Part shown: piece by piece, positions 48,055 to 58,095 of the stretch
Layout: each line of letters begins with the position of its first letter
How positions within the stretch are numbered: the stretch's first letter is position 1
The notes under the pieces: generated by a model
Seen by the model: only the letters and a program-made list of their open reading frames with translations
Databases searched by the model: none
What the model was told of the DNA's origin: nothing
Source of the DNA: Novosphingobium guangzhouense
GTDB lineage: Bacteria; Pseudomonadota; Alphaproteobacteria; Sphingomonadales; Sphingomonadaceae
Direction: 5' to 3'
Length of the DNA: 64,000 bases
NCBI RefSeq assembly: GCF_002896965.1
Contig: NZ_LYMM01000029.1
Span: 1-64,000 of the forward strand
Translations under genes and position numbers: made by a program

Positions 48055-49106
48055 GCATTCACCTCTGCCCAGGCATCGGCAAAGCCGTCCAGTTCAGCAG
48101 GCGTGGTATTCCACCCCAGCGAAACACGGACCGTGCGCTTCGCCGTTTCGGGATCGATGCCAAAGCCCTGCAGCACCCGGCTCTGCTTGAGTGTGCCGGA
48201 GGAACAGGCGCTCCCCGCAGAGATCGCAAAGCCCTTGGCATCCATCCGGATAAGCATCGCCGTAGCGGAAATCTTCGGCGCGGCGACGGCAAAGATGTGC
48301 GAGCACTGCACGCCGGGCTGGATCACTTCGCCATGTAGCTGAAGGCGGTTCCTGAAATCGAACCGCTGTTCCGCGCTGGTCGCCCAGCTTTCAATGCCGC
48401 CCGCCTCCAAAGCCGCGGCGAAGCCCAGCGCGCCCGGCAGGTTCTCGGTTCCCGCACGATAGCCGCGCTCCTGCCCGCCGGTCGGCTCAATCATCGCGAA
48501 GTCGCGCACCAGCAGCGCGCCGACGCCGATCGGACCGCCCAGCTTGTGCGCAGAAAGCACAAGCATGTCCGCATCGGGCAAGGCAACCTTTCCGGCAGAC
48601 TGCGAACAATCGGCAAGGAACAGCCCGCCGCTCTCACGCACCTGCTCGGCCAGCAGATTGCGCGCAAAGGGCAAAAGCACGGTGCCCGCTTCCGAGTTGA
48701 TCGACTGAACCGCCACCACGGCGCGCCCGCCTTCGGAAAGTGCGGCGCCAAGCGCCTCTGCATCCACCTCGCCATCGCGCATCGGGATGACGTTTGCGTC
48801 GGGGGCGGCGCGGAACACCGCGTCATGCTCCACCGCAGAGACAAACCGCTGCTCCGCCTTGGCCCGGCCAAGGCCCAGCGCCAGAGCCTCGCTCGCGCCC
48901 GAAGTGAAGATAACTTCGCCCTGCCAGCCCAGCGCTGCCTTTACCCGCGCCCGTGCATCCTCAAGCGCAGCGCGAGCGGCGCGACCCGGTGCATGAGGGC
49001 TGGACGGATTGGCCCAGATTGCCGCGCCATCAAGCCATGCTTCGCGTGCAGAGGGCAGCATCGGCGTGGTCGCTGCGTGGTCGAGATAGATGTTCTGAAG
49101 GGCCAT
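48051..49106 (-). CDS. Cysteine desulfurase (NifS/IscS family), copy 2
   Basis: A second class V enzyme, 351 residues: PLP lysine in LSAHKLGGPIG, catalytic Cys in SAGSACSSGTL. The frame runs up to 49199, but MALQNIYLDHAATTPM at 49106 is the normal start. It differs from copy 1 over most of its length, so the pair is not a recent duplication. It is the first gene of a three-gene operon with copy 1 and the ferredoxin. Confidence 0.9.
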   Translation of the reverse strand: MALQNIYLDHAATTPMLPSAREAWLDGAAIWANPSSPHAPGRAARAALEDARARVKAALGWQGEVIFTSGASEALALGLGRAKAEQRFVSAVEHDAVFRAAPDANVIPMRDGEVDAEALGAALSEGGRAVVAVQSINSEAGTVLLPFARNLLAEQVRESGGLFLADCSQSAGKVALPDADMLVLSAHKLGGPIGVGALLVRDFAMIEPTGGQERGYRAGTENLPGALGFAAALEAGGIESWATSAEQRFDFRNRLQLHGEVIQPGVQCSHIFAVAAPKISATAMLIRMDAKGFAISAGSACSSGTLKQSRVLQGFGIDPETAKRTVRVSLGWNTTPAELDGFADAWAEVNA

Positions 49107-49176
49107 TGCCTGCGAGGTTGCTTGTGAAGTTGTTTTCGGGACGAATATTTCTATATAGCCAACCTTCCTCTTTTCC

Positions 49177-49216
49177 ACTCCCGCGAAGGATCGCTGCACA
49201 GGCGACTCGCGGGAGT
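49177..49216. promoter_or_regulatory. Inverted repeat between divergent desulfurase and hydrolase genes
   Basis: The perfect 10-bp arms ACTCCCGCGA (49177-49186) and TCGCGGGAGT (49207-49216) flank 20 nt in the 136-bp gap between the two divergent starts. It may be a 5' hairpin of the hydrolase mRNA or an operator. I see no IscR-type consensus. Confidence 0.45.
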
Positions 49217-49242
49217 TTCAACAGGTCAGGCCGCAAACACCC

Positions 49243-49899
49243 ATGCCCGCAGTCATCTTCCCCGGTCCCGAAGGTCGTCTCGAAGGTCGTTTCCAGCCCG
49301 CAACGCGCCCGCGCGCGCCGGTGGCGATGATCCTCCACCCGCACCCGCAGGCGGGCGGCACGATGAACGACCGCATCACCCAGCACCTCTACAAGACATT
49401 CGTGGCGCGCGGCTTTGCCACCCTGCGCTTCAACTTCCGCGGCGTCGGCCGCAGCCAGGGCAGCTTCGACAATGGCATTGGCGAACTGTCCGACGCGGCT
49501 GCCGCGCTTGACTGGGTGCAGTCGATCCACCCCGAAGCTTCGACCACCTGGATTGCAGGCTATTCCTTCGGTGCGCTGATCGGCATGCAGCTGCTGATGC
49601 GTCGCCCGGAAATCCGCGGCTTCATCTCGGTGGCCCCGCCCGCGAACATGTACGACTTCTCGTTCCTCGCGCCCTGCCCCGCTTCCGGGATCATCATTCA
49701 GGGCACCGGCGACACGGTGGTTACGCCCAACGCCGTGCAGAAGCTGGTAGACAAGCTGCGCACGCAGAAGCACATCACCATCCACCACGACGAGATCCCG
49801 CGCGCCAACCACTTCTTCGAGCACGAAACGCCCGAACTGATGCGCTCGGTCGACAATTATCTCGACATGCGCCTCGCGCCGGATTGTCCGATCAAGTAA
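49243..49899 (+). CDS. Alpha/beta hydrolase (COG2945 type)
   Basis: A 218-residue alpha/beta hydrolase: oxyanion region LHPHPQAGGTMND (31-43), nucleophile elbow GYSFG with S108, and the catalytic His in RANHFFEH. COG2945 enzymes resemble dienelactone hydrolases; the substrate is unknown. It diverges from the cysteine desulfurase operon. Confidence 0.88.
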   Translation: MPAVIFPGPEGRLEGRFQPATRPRAPVAMILHPHPQAGGTMNDRITQHLYKTFVARGFATLRFNFRGVGRSQGSFDNGIGELSDAAAALDWVQSIHPEASTTWIAGYSFGALIGMQLLMRRPEIRGFISVAPPANMYDFSFLAPCPASGIIIQGTGDTVVTPNAVQKLVDKLRTQKHITIHHDEIPRANHFFEHETPELMRSVDNYLDMRLAPDCPIK

Positions 49900-49938
49900 T
49901 CCGTCAGGGCAAGGATATTCATCGCAGGCGTCGGAGCA

Positions 49939-50151
49939 TCACTCCGGCGCCTGTTCCTTTTTCGCCTCGCTCGATAAAGACCGGCCTTCGCGATTGGGCA
50001 GGGTCCAGATGACGATGTTGACGATCATCACCCCGGCCAGAACCAGCATAAGCGCCGCCTGCTTGCGATAACCGCCCCGGCGAAGCAGCGCGATCGCCCC
50101 CAGTACAAGGGCCACGACGGTCAGTACGAGCAGGGAAAGCGCGATATCCAT
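49939..50151 (-). CDS. Small two-helix membrane protein, unknown function
   Basis: A 70-residue protein with two hydrophobic helices (about 3-23 and 32-50) around a short basic turn (RRGGYRKQ) and a charged C-terminal tail. It looks like a conserved sphingomonad small membrane protein, but I cannot name a function. It lies between the hydrolase and the DUF885 gene. Confidence 0.6.
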   Translation of the reverse strand: MDIALSLLVLTVVALVLGAIALLRRGGYRKQAALMLVLAGVMIVNIVIWTLPNREGRSLSSEAKKEQAPE

Positions 50152-50215
50152 GCCCTTTCCCTAACCCAGTCGAGGCGCATTTGACACCCGTGAGCGCCAG
50201 CGCCATCGTCCGGCG

Positions 50216-52051
50216 ATGAACCAATCCCCCCGCTCATACTCCCGCCGAAGCGCCATGCACCTGCTCGCCGCCGGCACCGCCGCCGCTACCCTGCCCGCAC
50301 GTGCATTGGCGACGTCGCCGGCAAGGCCGGACCCGGCAGCCCTGCTTGACACCATCGCGTGGAGCCTGCTCGAACACGTACCCGAAAGCGCTACCGGTCT
50401 GGGCGTCGATATCGGCGAGCATGCAGGGCTGCGTTCCCGCATGGAGGACCGTTCGGCAGCCGGGCGCGAAGCCTATGCCGCCACTCTGAGAAAGGGGCTT
50501 GCGCAAGTGCAGGCGCTGGGCACGGCCGGGCTCGACCATTCCACCCGCACCAGCCTGGCCGTGGTAAAGAGCGCCTTTGCCACCGCGCTCGAAGGGTTCG
50601 CCCTGCCCTACGGCGATGTCGCGGTGGGTGGCTGGCGCAATACGCCTTACGTGGTCATCCAGAATGTCGGCGCCTACCTCGATGCGCCCCGCTTCCTCGA
50701 TGCCGACCATCCCGTGAAGACCGCTGCTGATGCCGACGCGTGGATCGCGCGCCTTTCGCAGTTCGACGCCCAGCTTGACGGAGAGCGCGAACGCATCGTC
50801 GATGCCACCGCGAAGGGCCTTGTCGCGCCCGACTTCCTGCTTGACCGGGCCATCGCGCAGATGACCAGCACCATCGCTGACGCGCAGAACGACGGCGGCA
50901 GCCTCGCCGCGTCTATCGCCGGGCGTACCGGGCAGATGCGCGGCACATGGGCCGTCGATGCCCGCCGCATTATCGCTGCCGAAGTTGTCCCTGCACTGCA
51001 GCGTCAGCTTGCCGAACTTCAGCGTCAGCGCGGTCTTGCCAAAAGCGATCCGGGCATGCGCGAAAGGCCGCATGGTGCCGAGTATTACGCCTGGGCCTTG
51101 CGTGCCAGCACCACCACCCGCGTTCCGCCCGAAGAAGTCCACCAGCGTGGACTCCAGGAACTTGCCGACCTGCACGCGCGCATGGACCCGATCCTCAAGT
51201 CTCTTGGCTACACAAGCGGCACTGTAGGTGCGAGGATGACCGCTCTGGGCGAGGACAAGCGCTTCATGTTCGCGCCGGGCGATCCGGGCCGCGCGGAAAT
51301 CCTTGGCTTCATCCAGCAGCGTGTCGACTGGATTCGCGCACAGATGCCGCGCGCCTTCCGCGAACTCGTACCCGGTAATGTCGAGGTCCGCCGCCTGCCG
51401 CTTTCCGAAGAACCCGGCGCGCCGACCGCCTACGGCGGCGCAGGCTCGAAGGATGGCAGCGTTCCGGGCAAGATGTGGATCAACTTGCGCAGCACCGACC
51501 TTCACCGCAAGTACGATCTGCCGACGCTGGTTCATCACGAAGCCATCCCCGGCCACGTCTGGCAGGGTGAATATGGCAACAGGCTGCCGCTGATCCGCTC
51601 GATCCTGGCGTTCAACGCCTATTCCGAAGGCTGGGCCCTTTATGGCGAACAACTGGCCGACGAGCTGGGCGCTTACGATGACGATCCGGTCGGACGGCTG
51701 GGATACCTGCAGTCACTCGCTTTCCGCGCCTGCCGCATGGTCGTCGATACCGGCCTTCACGCCAAGGGCTGGACGCGTGAACAGGCGGTGCGCTTCTTCA
51801 TGGAAAAGAACGGCAACAAGCGCGACGAAGTCGTCAACGAAGTGGACCGCTACTGCTCATGGCCGGGGCAGGCATGCGGTTACAAGATGGGGCATTCGCA
51901 GATCGTGGCGCAGCGAAAGCGCGCGCAGGATGCGCTGGGCTCTGCCTACGACCTTCGCGATTACGACCAGACGATCGTCGACGGCGGCAACGTCCCGCTC
52001 GACGTGCTGGCACAGAACGTCAGCGAATACATCGCCATGAAGAAGTGCTGA
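50216..52051 (+). CDS. DUF885 family exported protein
   Basis: A 611-residue protein with a Tat-like signal (SRRSAMHLLAAGTAAATLPARALA). Near residue 440 it has LVHHEAIPGHVWQGEYG, an HExxxGH motif of the zinc metalloprotease-like DUF885 family; the metal and substrate are not known, but carboxypeptidase activity has been suggested for relatives. A hairpin follows the stop. Confidence 0.85.
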   Translation: MNQSPRSYSRRSAMHLLAAGTAAATLPARALATSPARPDPAALLDTIAWSLLEHVPESATGLGVDIGEHAGLRSRMEDRSAAGREAYAATLRKGLAQVQALGTAGLDHSTRTSLAVVKSAFATALEGFALPYGDVAVGGWRNTPYVVIQNVGAYLDAPRFLDADHPVKTAADADAWIARLSQFDAQLDGERERIVDATAKGLVAPDFLLDRAIAQMTSTIADAQNDGGSLAASIAGRTGQMRGTWAVDARRIIAAEVVPALQRQLAELQRQRGLAKSDPGMRERPHGAEYYAWALRASTTTRVPPEEVHQRGLQELADLHARMDPILKSLGYTSGTVGARMTALGEDKRFMFAPGDPGRAEILGFIQQRVDWIRAQMPRAFRELVPGNVEVRRLPLSEEPGAPTAYGGAGSKDGSVPGKMWINLRSTDLHRKYDLPTLVHHEAIPGHVWQGEYGNRLPLIRSILAFNAYSEGWALYGEQLADELGAYDDDPVGRLGYLQSLAFRACRMVVDTGLHAKGWTREQAVRFFMEKNGNKRDEVVNEVDRYCSWPGQACGYKMGHSQIVAQRKRAQDALGSAYDLRDYDQTIVDGGNVPLDVLAQNVSEYIAMKKC

Positions 52052-52059
52052 GGCACGGC

Positions 52060-52086
52060 GTCCTCCCGGAGATTATCCGGGAGGAC
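52060..52086. terminator. Hairpin between DUF885 gene and the convergent small gene
   Basis: The perfect 10-bp stem GTCCTCCCGG/CCGGGAGGAC (52060-52069 / 52077-52086) with a 7-nt loop lies 8 bp past the DUF885 stop and 7 bp before the next stop. No long T run follows on either strand. Confidence 0.6.
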
Positions 52087-52093
52087 AATCCGT

Positions 52094-52447
52094 TCAGGAC
52101 TTGCCGAAAAGCCCCTTCGCCATGCCGGTCAGATCGTCCATGACGCTGCCGTCACCGTCCTTGTCGAAGAAGCTGGCCACCTTGCCCGGATCGGCGGCGA
52201 TGGCACTGGCGAACTGGGTCAACGAACCTTCGCCACCGATCTGCGCGATCATCTGCTGGATGGTGCCCACATCAAGACCGCTGCGCTCCGCCGCAAGCTG
52301 GGCCGTATCGCCATCCTGCTGATGCGCGATGCCAAGCGCAGCTATCGCTTTTTCCGCCACTTCGGGAGCAAGCCCCAGTTTGGTCGCAAGATTGGCCACA
52401 TCCGCATGCTCACTGACCTGACCGAGAATACCGTCGAAAAGTCCCAT
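52094..52447 (-). CDS. Small hypothetical protein with an EF-hand-like loop
   Basis: A 117-residue protein. It starts MGLFDGILGQVSEHADVANLA, which with the mostly helical body is reminiscent of DUF937 proteins, and ends with FDKDGDGSVMDDLTGM, an EF-hand-like calcium loop. The frame is open to 52696, but GGAG lies 8 bases before the ATG at 52447. Function unknown. Confidence 0.65.
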   Translation of the reverse strand: MGLFDGILGQVSEHADVANLATKLGLAPEVAEKAIAALGIAHQQDGDTAQLAAERSGLDVGTIQQMIAQIGGEGSLTQFASAIAADPGKVASFFDKDGDGSVMDDLTGMAKGLFGKS

Positions 52448-52706
52448 GTGCGTCACTCCAAATAATGGACCTTGCGAATATGGGGCCATGCGGTGACGAA
52501 CGAAAGTCCTGAAATCATCGCGGTTCGTCGCTGGCTGATGCGCGCCCATTCGCCTTTTCGCGGGAACAAGGTGCAAGCCGTGCAATTGACGAAAAGCCAG
52601 GCGCAGCGTAGCGCACTTCGTCACACTTGCGTATGGTTTGGGGGCAACCGGACCTGCAAGGTGTTTTTCTACGCTGTGGGCGCGAGAGCCCGACAAGGAC
52701 TAACGC

Positions 52707-53828
52707 ATGAGCCTGACGGCCGCCGCTGTCGCGGTGATGATAAGTACGGTCGCCCCCGAAGCCGGTGTTCCGGCAATGACCGGCACTGCGCCCCTCTCCC
52801 AACCTGCCGGAGACGCAGTCGCCGATGCACAGGCGGCGCCCGAAAACGCTACCGTTCCGGATGCAGGGCCTGCTCCCGCTACGACTGAAGCGCCGCCAGT
52901 TCCTGCTGATGCGCCTCAGGCCGATGAAGCGGCGGCGGACGGCAATGAAATCATCGTCATGCCGCGCAAGCCGCCCCCACCGGGCGATCCGCTTGAACGC
53001 ATAAACGAGAAATCGTTCGAGACGGTGCAGGCCGTCGACAAGGCGGTGCTGGAACCGGTCGCAAAGGTCTACAACAAGGGCCTGCCGCGTCCGGTGCGGC
53101 AGGGTCTGCGCAACTTCTTTTCAAACCTGACTGAACCTGTGGTGTTCGTCGCCTATCTGCTGGAACTCAAACCCGGCAAGGCGGCTGAAACGGTGGGGCG
53201 TTTTGCCATCAACAGCACCATCGGCGCGGCGGGCCTTGTCGATGTGGCGAAGCGCAAGCCCTTCAACCTGCCGTATCGACCCAATGGCCTTGCCAATGTG
53301 CTGGGCTATTACGGTGTGGGGCCCGGCCCCTACTTCTACCTCCCGATCATCGGTCCGACGACACTACGCGACATCATCGGCGATACAGTCGACAAGGCGC
53401 TGCTGCCCGCAGTGGTCGGATCGCCCTTCAACAAGCCGGCAGTGGTCATCCCCTCGACCATCCTCAGCCAGTTGGGCGAGCGCGCTGCGTTTGATGAGGA
53501 AATCCGCCGCATCCGGGAAGAGGACAATCCCTACGCGGCCTATCGCGAGCTCTACCTGCAGCAACGCAAGGCAGAGATCGAGGCGCTGCACGGCCGCGTG
53601 ACGCCCGGCGTCGTGCCAGTTTACGGCCCTGGCATGAAGACGGCGGGCGGGAAGGCAAAGGCTGTGGAAGAGCCGGCACCCGAAGCGCCCACGGCGGTTG
53701 CCCCTGCGCAAGAAAGCGTCGTCGCGCCTGAAGTATCTGCTCCGTCAACGCCTTCGGGCACGGACGCCACGCCCGAAGGCACGGCACCAGTTGTTCCTCC
53801 GGTTGTGGCAGAGCCCGCACACCCCTGA
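52707..53828 (+). CDS. mlaA: MlaA/VacJ family outer-membrane lipid asymmetry protein, no lipobox
   Basis: MlaA takes misplaced phospholipids from the outer leaflet of the outer membrane. The VacJ domain lies at about residues 90-300 (DPLERINEKSFETVQAVDK, RPVRQGLRNFFSNLTEPVVFVAYLL, NVLGYYGVGPGPYFYLPIIGPTTLRD). The N-terminus begins MSLTAAAVAVMISTV with no Cys lipobox, unlike most MlaA lipoproteins, and both ends carry long Ala/Pro-rich extensions (373 residues in all). AAGGA precedes the ATG. The Mla partner genes are not in the window. Confidence 0.9.
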   Translation: MSLTAAAVAVMISTVAPEAGVPAMTGTAPLSQPAGDAVADAQAAPENATVPDAGPAPATTEAPPVPADAPQADEAAADGNEIIVMPRKPPPPGDPLERINEKSFETVQAVDKAVLEPVAKVYNKGLPRPVRQGLRNFFSNLTEPVVFVAYLLELKPGKAAETVGRFAINSTIGAAGLVDVAKRKPFNLPYRPNGLANVLGYYGVGPGPYFYLPIIGPTTLRDIIGDTVDKALLPAVVGSPFNKPAVVIPSTILSQLGERAAFDEEIRRIREEDNPYAAYRELYLQQRKAEIEALHGRVTPGVVPVYGPGMKTAGGKAKAVEEPAPEAPTAVAPAQESVVAPEVSAPSTPSGTDATPEGTAPVVPPVVAEPAHP

Positions 53829-53849
53829 TCCGATGCGGCGATCACGCCC

Positions 53850-53888
53850 AAAAAAGGCCCCGAAACTGCGGTTCCGGGGCCTTTTTTT
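53850..53888. terminator. Bidirectional rho-independent terminator
   Basis: The stem GGCCCCG/CGGGGCC (53856-53862 / 53875-53881) has A6 before it and T7 after it, so it can end both mlaA (plus) and pckA (minus). Confidence 0.9.
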
Positions 53889-53911
53889 CATGCTATCAGC
53901 GCAAAAGCGCC

Positions 53912-55516
53912 TCAGGCCGCGACGGGCGCTGCCTTGCGCACACCCTCATCGACGTGCTCTTCGAACTGTTCGAAGTTGTCGATGAACTGCTTCACCAGCG
54001 TCTGCGCCGTCCTGTCGTATTCGGCTCCATCTGCCCATGCACCGCGCGGGTCGAGCAGCCGGGTATCGACACCGGGCACTTCCACGGGAACCTCGAAACC
54101 GAAGTTCGGATCCTCGCGGAAGTCGGCATCGTTCAGGCTGCCGTCGAGCGCGGCATTGAGCAGCGCACGGGTGGCCTTGATCGGCATGCGCTTGATGCCC
54201 TCCATGGTCGCCTTGCCGCCCGACCAGCCGGTGTTCACCAGCCAGCATTTCACCCCGCCCTTGGCGATGCGCTCTTTCAGCAAGTTACCGTAGACGGAGG
54301 GGTGGCGCGGCATGAACGGTGCGCCGAAGCAGGTGGAGAACGTCGCCTCCGGCTCGGTCACGCCGATCTCGGTGCCGGCGACGCGCGCGGTGTAGCCCGA
54401 AAGGAAGTGGTACATCGCCTGATCCGGGGTCAGCCGCGCGATCGGCGGCAGCACGCCATACGCGTCGGCCGTCAGGAAGATCAGGTTCTTCGGCACCGGC
54501 CCAAGGTTCTTTTCCGAACAGTTCGGAATGAAGTCGATCGGGTAGGAACCGCGGCTGTTTTCCGCCAGCGAGTTGTCGTCGAGATCGATCTTTCGGGTCA
54601 CGGGATCGATCACGACGTTTTCCAGCACCGTGCCGAAACGGCGGGTGGTGGCGTAGATTTCCGGCTCTGCTTCTTCGGACAGGCGGATCATCTTGGCGTA
54701 GCAGCCACCTTCGAAGTTGAACACGGCGGTGTCCGACCAGCCATGTTCGTCATCGCCGATCAGCGTACGCGATGCGTCGGCCGACAGCGTGGTCTTGCCC
54801 GTGCCCGAAAGGCCGAAGAATACCGCCGTATCGCCTTCCGGACCGATGTTGGCCGAACAGTGCATCGGCATGACACCCTTCACCGGCAGCAGGTAGTTGA
54901 GGATGCCGAAAACCGACTTCTTCATCTCTCCGGCATAGGCAGTCCCACCGATCAGGATCAGCTTTTCGGTAAAGTTGACCGCGATCACCGTTTCGCTGCG
55001 CGAACCGTGGCGCGCAGGGTCGGCGCGGAAGCTGGGCAGATCGATGATGGTGTATTCCGGCGCGAAGCCCTCCAGCTCCGTTTCGGTCGGTCGCACCAGC
55101 AGGGTGCGGATGAACAGGTTATGCCAGGCGAATTCGTTGATCACCCGCACGTTGACGCGGTGCTCAGGCTGCGAGCCGCCGAACAGGTCGGCCACGTAGA
55201 GCGTATCCTTTCCGGCAACTGCGGCAAGGAAATCCTCCTTCAGCGCGGCGAAATGTTCCGGCGTCATCGGCACGTTGGTCTTGCCCCACCACACGGTGCT
55301 TTCCGTCTCGGCGTCCTTGACGATGAACTTGTCCTTGGCCGAGCGTCCGGTGTGCTTGCCGGTGGCGACGACGAAAGGACCGTCTGCCGAAAGCACGCCC
55401 TCCCCGTTCTTCACCGCATGCTCGACCAGAGGAGCCGTGCCGAGGTTGGCGAAGACCTGGGCCTTCGTTTCAATGCCCTGTTTCGAGAGCGGATAGCTAA
55501 GGGTGGTCAATGTCAT
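53912..55516 (-). CDS. pckA: Phosphoenolpyruvate carboxykinase (ATP)
   Basis: PckA converts oxaloacetate and ATP to phosphoenolpyruvate, CO2 and ADP, the entry to gluconeogenesis. The protein is about 534 residues. The phosphate loop [11 protein letters not shown] and metal-site residues around [11 protein letters not shown] and [11 protein letters not shown] are intact. The GGAGGAG ribosome site touches the ATG at 55516; a TTG two codons on has better spacing, so the true start may be 55510. It diverges from chvI; in other alphaproteobacteria ChvI regulates pckA. Confidence 0.95.
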   Translation of the reverse strand: MTLTTLSYPLSKQGIETKAQVFANLGTAPLVEHAVKNGEGVLSADGPFVVATGKHTGRSAKDKFIVKDAETESTVWWGKTNVPMTPEHFAALKEDFLAAVAGKDTLYVADLFGGSQPEHRVNVRVINEFAWHNLFIRTLLVRPTETELEGFAPEYTIIDLPSFRADPARHGSRSETVIAVNFTEKLILIGGTAYAGEMKKSVFGILNYLLPVKGVMPMHCSANIGPEGDTAVFFGLSGTGKTTLSADASRTLIGDDEHGWSDTAVFNFEGGCYAKMIRLSEEAEPEIYATTRRFGTVLENVVIDPVTRKIDLDDNSLAENSRGSYPIDFIPNCSEKNLGPVPKNLIFLTADAYGVLPPIARLTPDQAMYHFLSGYTARVAGTEIGVTEPEATFSTCFGAPFMPRHPSVYGNLLKERIAKGGVKCWLVNTGWSGGKATMEGIKRMPIKATRALLNAALDGSLNDADFREDPNFGFEVPVEVPGVDTRLLDPRGAWADGAEYDRTAQTLVKQFIDNFEQFEEHVDEGVRKAAPVAA

Positions 55517-55712
55517 CTCCTCCAAAAGATGGCGCCGTTACGGGTATTCCCGCTGACGCTAAGGCGATTCCTGCGCAAGAATCGTGCCGCTGTTCAAGCA
55601 ACGGTCTCTTTTCCGTCAAATTGACGGCAATTGGAACCATCAAGGCTTGGTGGTTCCTACATTTCATCCCCGCGCTGCGAGAATTGCCATCGGAGTGCCG
55701 AGCCGCTAGGCA

Positions 55713-56528
55713 ATGGCGGGCATGGCCGATACTCCGAACGCTGACCCGTCGAACACTGCGGCCGATAGCGCCATCGGCCTTTCGCCCGCCAGTGCATGCG
55801 ATACGCCATGCCCGGCGCGCCAGCAGACGATCGCGCTGGTGGACGATGACCGCAACATCCTGACCACGCTGTCGATCAGCCTCCACGCGGAAGGCTTCGC
55901 AACGCGCGTCTACGCCGACGGTGAGACTGCGCTGAAGGCACTTCAGGAAAATCCCCCCGACCTTGCGATCTTCGACGTGAAGATGCCGCGCATGGATGGT
56001 CTGGAACTGCTCAAGGCTTTGCGCGCGCAATCCCGCCTGCCGGTCATCTTCCTGACCTCCAAGGACGAGGAACCCGACGAGGCACTCGGCCTCGCGATGG
56101 GCGCGGACGATTATATCACCAAACCGTTCAGCCTGCGCCTGCTCGTGGCGCGGATCAGGGCGATCCTGCGGCGCAGCGAACTGGCCAAGGCCCCGCCCGA
56201 AGAGGTGCCGGGCGCTGAACTGCCAGAACCCGTGGTGCGCGGCCGGCTTTCGCTCGACCCTGCCCGCCACCAGGTCACTTGGGACGGCAAGCCGGTTTCG
56301 CTGACCGTTACCGAATTCCTGATCCTGGAAGCGATGGCCCTGCGCCCCGGCGTGGTCAAAAGCCGCAACCAGCTGATGGACGCGGCCTACAGCGACGATG
56401 TCTACGTCGATGACCGGACCATCGACAGCCACATCAAGCGCCTGCGCCGCAAGTTCCGCGCCGTCGATCCGGAATTCGGGGCGATCGACACGCTGTACGG
56501 CGCAGGCTATTCCTTCGCCGATGGCTAG
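55713..56528 (+). CDS. chvI: Response regulator ChvI (OmpR family)
   Basis: A 271-residue OmpR-type regulator: a 38-residue extension, then receiver (D44, D45; phosphoacceptor D88; K in [15 protein letters not shown]), then a winged helix with [15 protein letters not shown] and GAGYSF. With ChvG it forms the envelope/acid-stress system of alphaproteobacteria. It starts the ChvI-ChvG-HprK-RapZ-EIIA-HPr chain and overlaps chvG by 8 bp. Confidence 0.92.
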   Translation: MAGMADTPNADPSNTAADSAIGLSPASACDTPCPARQQTIALVDDDRNILTTLSISLHAEGFATRVYADGETALKALQENPPDLAIFDVKMPRMDGLELLKALRAQSRLPVIFLTSKDEEPDEALGLAMGADDYITKPFSLRLLVARIRAILRRSELAKAPPEEVPGAELPEPVVRGRLSLDPARHQVTWDGKPVSLTVTEFLILEAMALRPGVVKSRNQLMDAAYSDDVYVDDRTIDSHIKRLRRKFRAVDPEFGAIDTLYGAGYSFADG

Positions 56529-58095
56529 GCGATCCCGTTCCCGTCGCCGGCGACACCCGGCGCGGCTTGCATTGTCATGGCGTGTTTCGCTGACCGCGCG
56601 CATCCTCGCGGTCAACTTCATCGCGCTTGGCCTGCTTGCCGGAAGCCTGTTCTACATCGACAGCTACCGCAACGAACTGCTGGCCGAGCGTTACCGCCTC
56701 GCCAAGTCCGAAGCCGAGATCACCGCCGACGCGCTGGCCGAAGAACCCGCTTCCGGCCGCCTCGCGCTCATCACCCGCATCGGCACCGAACAGGATCTGC
56801 GCCTGCGCCTGTTCGACGGCAACGGACAACTGGTGGGGGACAGTTTCGCGTTGGCGCCACCCTCCTATCGCCTGGCCGACCCCCGCGCCGAGCCTTGGTT
56901 GCAGGATGCAGCCCGCATGCTGGATCGCGCCATGGACTTCGTGCTGGGCGCGCCTGAAATTCCCGATTACCGCGATCCTGCCGAGAACACCGCGCGCGCC
57001 TGGCCCGAAGTCGGCGCCGCGCTGGTCGGCAAGGAGACATGGATCAGCCACAAGGCCGCGCCGGACCGGACGCCCGTGATCATCGCTGCAACACCCGTCG
57101 GCACCGACGGTTCGGCGCTGCTGGTGACACGCAATGCGCGGGACATCACCGAGAACGTGCGCATGGCACGCCAGACCCTGGCCATCATCGTTGGCGGTGC
57201 GCTCGGCGTTTCCATCCTGCTGTCGCTTTTTCTTGCACGCACTATCGTCGAACCACTGCGCAAACTGGTGCGCGCTGCCGTGCGCGTGCGCCTTGGCCGC
57301 GACCGTAGCGTCGTCGTCCCACGCCTCCCCGACCGCCGCGATGAAATCGGCCTGCTTGCCCGCGCGATCTCGGACATGAGCGGAGCATTGCGCCAGCGCA
57401 TCGACGCAGTGGAAAGCTTCGCGGCCGATGTCGCTCACGAACTGAAGAACCCGCTCACCTCCTTGCGCAGCGCCCTGGAAACGCTCGACCGCGTCGACAA
57501 ACCCGACTTGCGCCGCCAACTCCTCGCCATTGCGCAGGATGACGTGCGCCGGATCGACTTCCTCGTCACCGAAATCGCCGATGCAAGCCGCATTGACGCC
57601 CAGTTGAGCCGCACCACGTTTGAGCCCGTCGACATGGGGCGACTAGTCGCGGCTCTCGTTGCCGAGCGCGACCAGCGCGGCGTCAATGGCGCAAGTCGCG
57701 TGACCATCACGACCGAAGATGCCGACCTTACGGTGCCCGGCGATGCCCCCCGCCTTGAACGCGTACTGCAGAACCTCATCGACAACGCGGTTTCCTTCTC
57801 CCCATCGGGCGAGCCGATAGAAATCGCGATGTTTGTTGCGGAAAGCCGGGTGAAAATCGCCGTTTCGGACCATGGTCCGGGCATCCCCAAGGCGGCAAGG
57901 GAGCGCGTTTTCGAACGCTTCCACTCGCTCCGCCCCTCGCGCGAGGAGTTCGGCACGCACAGCGGGCTTGGGCTGGCCATTGCCCGTACCATCGTGGAAG
58001 CACACTTCGGCCGCCTGATCGCGACGGATCGCACCGATGGGCAGAACGGCGCGCGATTGCTCATATCCTTGCCCCGTTGGGAGGCAGAGGCATGA
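56521..58095 (+). CDS. chvG: Sensor histidine kinase ChvG
   Basis: A 524-residue membrane kinase: Arg-rich N-terminus, membrane helix (about 26-45), periplasmic sensor (about 46-215), second helix, HAMP, then HisKA with [15 protein letters not shown] (H306) and HATPase motifs [27 protein letters not shown]. The ATG at 56521 overlaps the chvI end. ChvG responds to envelope or acid stress in relatives; it is kept inactive there by a periplasmic partner (ExoR) not seen here. Confidence 0.93.
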   Translation: MARRSRSRRRRHPARLALSWRVSLTARILAVNFIALGLLAGSLFYIDSYRNELLAERYRLAKSEAEITADALAEEPASGRLALITRIGTEQDLRLRLFDGNGQLVGDSFALAPPSYRLADPRAEPWLQDAARMLDRAMDFVLGAPEIPDYRDPAENTARAWPEVGAALVGKETWISHKAAPDRTPVIIAATPVGTDGSALLVTRNARDITENVRMARQTLAIIVGGALGVSILLSLFLARTIVEPLRKLVRAAVRVRLGRDRSVVVPRLPDRRDEIGLLARAISDMSGALRQRIDAVESFAADVAHELKNPLTSLRSALETLDRVDKPDLRRQLLAIAQDDVRRIDFLVTEIADASRIDAQLSRTTFEPVDMGRLVAALVAERDQRGVNGASRVTITTEDADLTVPGDAPRLERVLQNLIDNAVSFSPSGEPIEIAMFVAESRVKIAVSDHGPGIPKAARERVFERFHSLRPSREEFGTHSGLGLAIARTIVEAHFGRLIATDRTDGQNGARLLISLPRWEAEA

